Source: Propionibacteriaceae bacterium
GTDB lineage: Bacteria; Actinomycetota; Actinomycetes; Propionibacteriales; Propionibacteriaceae
Direction: 5' to 3'
DNA: 7,089 nucleotides
Assembly (NCBI GenBank): GCA_030450535.1
Contig: JAKDIK010000141.1
Coordinates: 1 to 7,089 of the forward strand
Below, piece by piece: positions 6,801 through 7,089 of this stretch. Positions within the stretch are counted from its first letter, which is position 1, and the number at the start of each line of letters is the position of its first letter. Made by a program: the position numbers and the translations under genes. Below the pieces are notes generated by a model. It was not told the DNA's origin. It searched no databases and saw only the letters and a list, made by a program, of their open reading frames with translations.

Positions 6801-7089
6801 CGTCCAGCGCCGCGCGGGCGAACGACGCGACGTCGGTCCCCATCGTCTCGGCGAAGGTCTGCAGGAACGAGCCGCAGCCGGCCGAGCACGCCTCGTTGAC
6901 CGCGATCGAATCGATCGCCCCTCCCCGGATGGTGAGGAATTTCATGTCCTGGCCGCCGATGTCGATGATGCTCGTGACGCCGGGGTTGATCCGCTCGGCG
7001 GCGCGATAGTGCGCCATCGTCTCGATCTCGCCGTCCTGGCGGGGGGCGGGCGGGGGGGGCGGGCGGGGCGGGCCCCGCCACCCGCGGCC
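3832..7089 (-). CDS. Large acyl-CoA dehydratase activase / 2-hydroxyacyl-CoA dehydratase-like protein, 5' end missing
   Basis: The C-terminal ~1,080 codons of a multidomain protein in the BadF/BadG/HgdC activase plus DUF2229/COG3580-3581 family; the frame is open to the right edge. Numbering from the Met at 7017, residues 1-175 are the end of an ASKHA ATPase-type activase domain: IGGQDMK (20-26), NEACSAGCGSF with C44, RCTVF with C83, and GGTFLN (137-142). C44 and C83 are 39 apart, as are the [4Fe-4S] ligands C127/C166 of HgdC. C205-x2-C208-x3-C212-x18-C231 forms a further metal-binding cluster. About 260-490 is the DUF2229 region. The rest resembles dehydratase subunits, with conserved cysteines C552 (NSFGCG), C677 (NNDVCYP) and C712 (GGMCRATN). 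By family, the activase drives ATP-dependent electron transfer to an Fe-S dehydratase; the substrate here is unknown. The Met at 7017 is internal: the upstream DGEIET continues the conserved block. Beyond about 7038 the peptide becomes Pro/Arg-rich and dubious. Confidence 0.88.
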   Translation of the reverse strand, partial: GRGWRGPPRPPPPPAPRQDGEIETMAHYRAAERINPGVTSIIDIGGQDMKFLTIRGGAIDSIAVNEACSAGCGSFLQTFAETMGTDVASFARAALDAEAPVDLGSRCTVFMNSSVKQAQKEGADVGAISAGLSYSVVRNALYKVIKLKDADDLGPKVVVQGGTFLNDAVLRAFELLTGREVVRPDIAGLMGAYGAALTAHRNHRPGQRSELLAPAELERFHFVTERKTCRLCQNHCGLTIAQFNDGTRHVSGNRCERGASEEAKPARSEVPNLYDYKYKRLFAYRRLTDAKATRGEIGIPRVLNLYENYPLWFTILTALGFKVVVSGRSSHEMFASGMESIPSENVCYPAKLTHGHLEYLLDKGITTIWYPCVSYEAREYDAADNHFNCPIVAFYPQVLAKNVERLREPGVRFLHPFVNLNDPAKLAERLVEVFADWGVSLAEATEAVAAGFAEDAAVKADIRAEGRRALTWLRERGMKGIVLAGRPYHVDPEINHGVPELITQLGMGVLSEDAVADLAGDAEGGAGVLTDSLTDSLTAPLRVRDQWTYHSRLYRAAGLVRTQPDLQLVQLNSFGCGLDAVTTDQVQEILEAADDVYTALKIDEVSNLGAARIRLRSLKAAASERRTSKEVVTYDETSDAPASFTAQAKAQHTVYVPQMAPIHFRFLMPAFQRMGYDFRLLETASSEDVEVGLKYVNNDVCYPAIMVVGQLINAFLSGRADPDNASVAISQTGGMCRATNYAGMLRKGLKDAGFPQVPVLALSAQGLEDHPGFKLTPALLHKLIQGIVLGDLIQNVLLRVRPYEAEQGSAQRLYERWDGLVQEFLRHGGYSPTLERRIGYGWLIDHIVREFDELPLRDAPRRPRVGIVGEILVKFHPQANNHAVGVIESEGCEAVLPGLLEFVAQALYSGEWRLDNLGLGSKAGVRAQKVALWLLESYQKPANRALARTGGKFIVQSGIHAMATRAERIISLGTTAGEGWLLTAEMMELLETGTPNIMVAQPFACLPNHVVGRGMFTELRRMYPHANVTSIDYDPGASEVNQLNRIKLMVATAHKNARRGECGTPGAEASASGRMSEGDLVLVDA
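5476..5499. repeat. 12-bp in-frame tandem duplication
   Basis: GGTGAGGGAATC occurs twice in direct succession (5476-5487, 5488-5499), followed by a degenerate partial third copy. It encodes DSLT-DSLT at residues 507-514 of the dehydratase-like protein, in a linker between the DUF2229 region and the following dehydratase-like region. The in-frame length suggests it is tolerated in a flexible linker. Confidence 0.85.
7041..7079. repeat. G-rich low-complexity tract with fold-back at window edge
   Basis: Bases 7041-7072 are almost only G with single C interruptions, including a run of eight G. GGCGGGG (7062-7068) and CCCCGCC (7073-7079) are perfect inverted arms around a 4-nt loop. In the frame of the dehydratase-like protein the minus strand reads as Pro/Arg/Gly, unlike the rest of the domain. 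This is either a real low-complexity insertion or a sequencing/assembly artefact at a contig end. Confidence 0.7.

Noticed and set aside
6590..7081. 163-codon minus-strand ORF at the right edge, considered as a sign of frameshift in the dehydratase-like gene
   Set aside because: The main frame keeps the conserved EIETMAHYR, IGGQDMK and NEACSAGCG motifs continuously; the alternative frame has none.

Overview
This 7.1 kb window is very GC-rich with strong third-position G/C bias, so spurious long ORFs appear in almost every frame. The gene content (an M4 protease carrying an emfourin-type domain, a glutaminase-STAS fusion, a very large acyl-CoA dehydratase activase-like protein) and possible leaderless starts (a -10-like hexamer 6 nt before the start codon) point to a high-GC actinomycete. 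A Propionibacteriaceae-like anaerobe or facultative anaerobe is possible but cannot be established from this window. There are no tRNA, rRNA, CRISPR or insertion-sequence features.

Layout. (1) 9-1454, plus strand: a protealysin/thermolysin-type M4 metalloprotease fused through a Pro-Ala linker to a domain resembling emfourin, the protein inhibitor of protealysin-like proteases. (2) 1455-1487: a 33-bp convergent gap holding half of an 18-bp tandem duplication and a weak hairpin. (3) 1488-2759, minus strand: serine-type glutaminase (GlsA) with a C-terminal STAS domain. (4) 2760-2943: a spacer with the presumed glsA promoter and two hairpins at the end of the next gene. (5) 2944-3770, minus strand: an overlapping gene pair encoding an XRE-HTH/MNT nucleotidyltransferase antitoxin and a HepT-type RNase toxin, with an operator-like pair of interleaved palindromes on the -10 element upstream. 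(6) 3832 to the window end, minus strand: the C-terminal ~1,080 codons of a giant activase/2-hydroxyacyl-CoA dehydratase-like protein whose N terminus lies outside the window.

How the genes relate. The four minus-strand genes run dehydratase-like protein, antitoxin, toxin, glutaminase. Only the antitoxin-toxin pair is clearly co-translated (4-bp GTGA overlap). The toxin-antitoxin module looks like an independent cassette with its own promoter, sitting between two unrelated metabolic genes. The protease is convergent to glsA and probably independent.

Main points of interest: the protease-inhibitor fusion in one polypeptide; the interleaved inverted repeats at the antitoxin promoter; a STAS domain without the usual phosphorylatable serine; and an abnormal G-rich, proline-coding stretch at the right edge that may be a sequence artefact.
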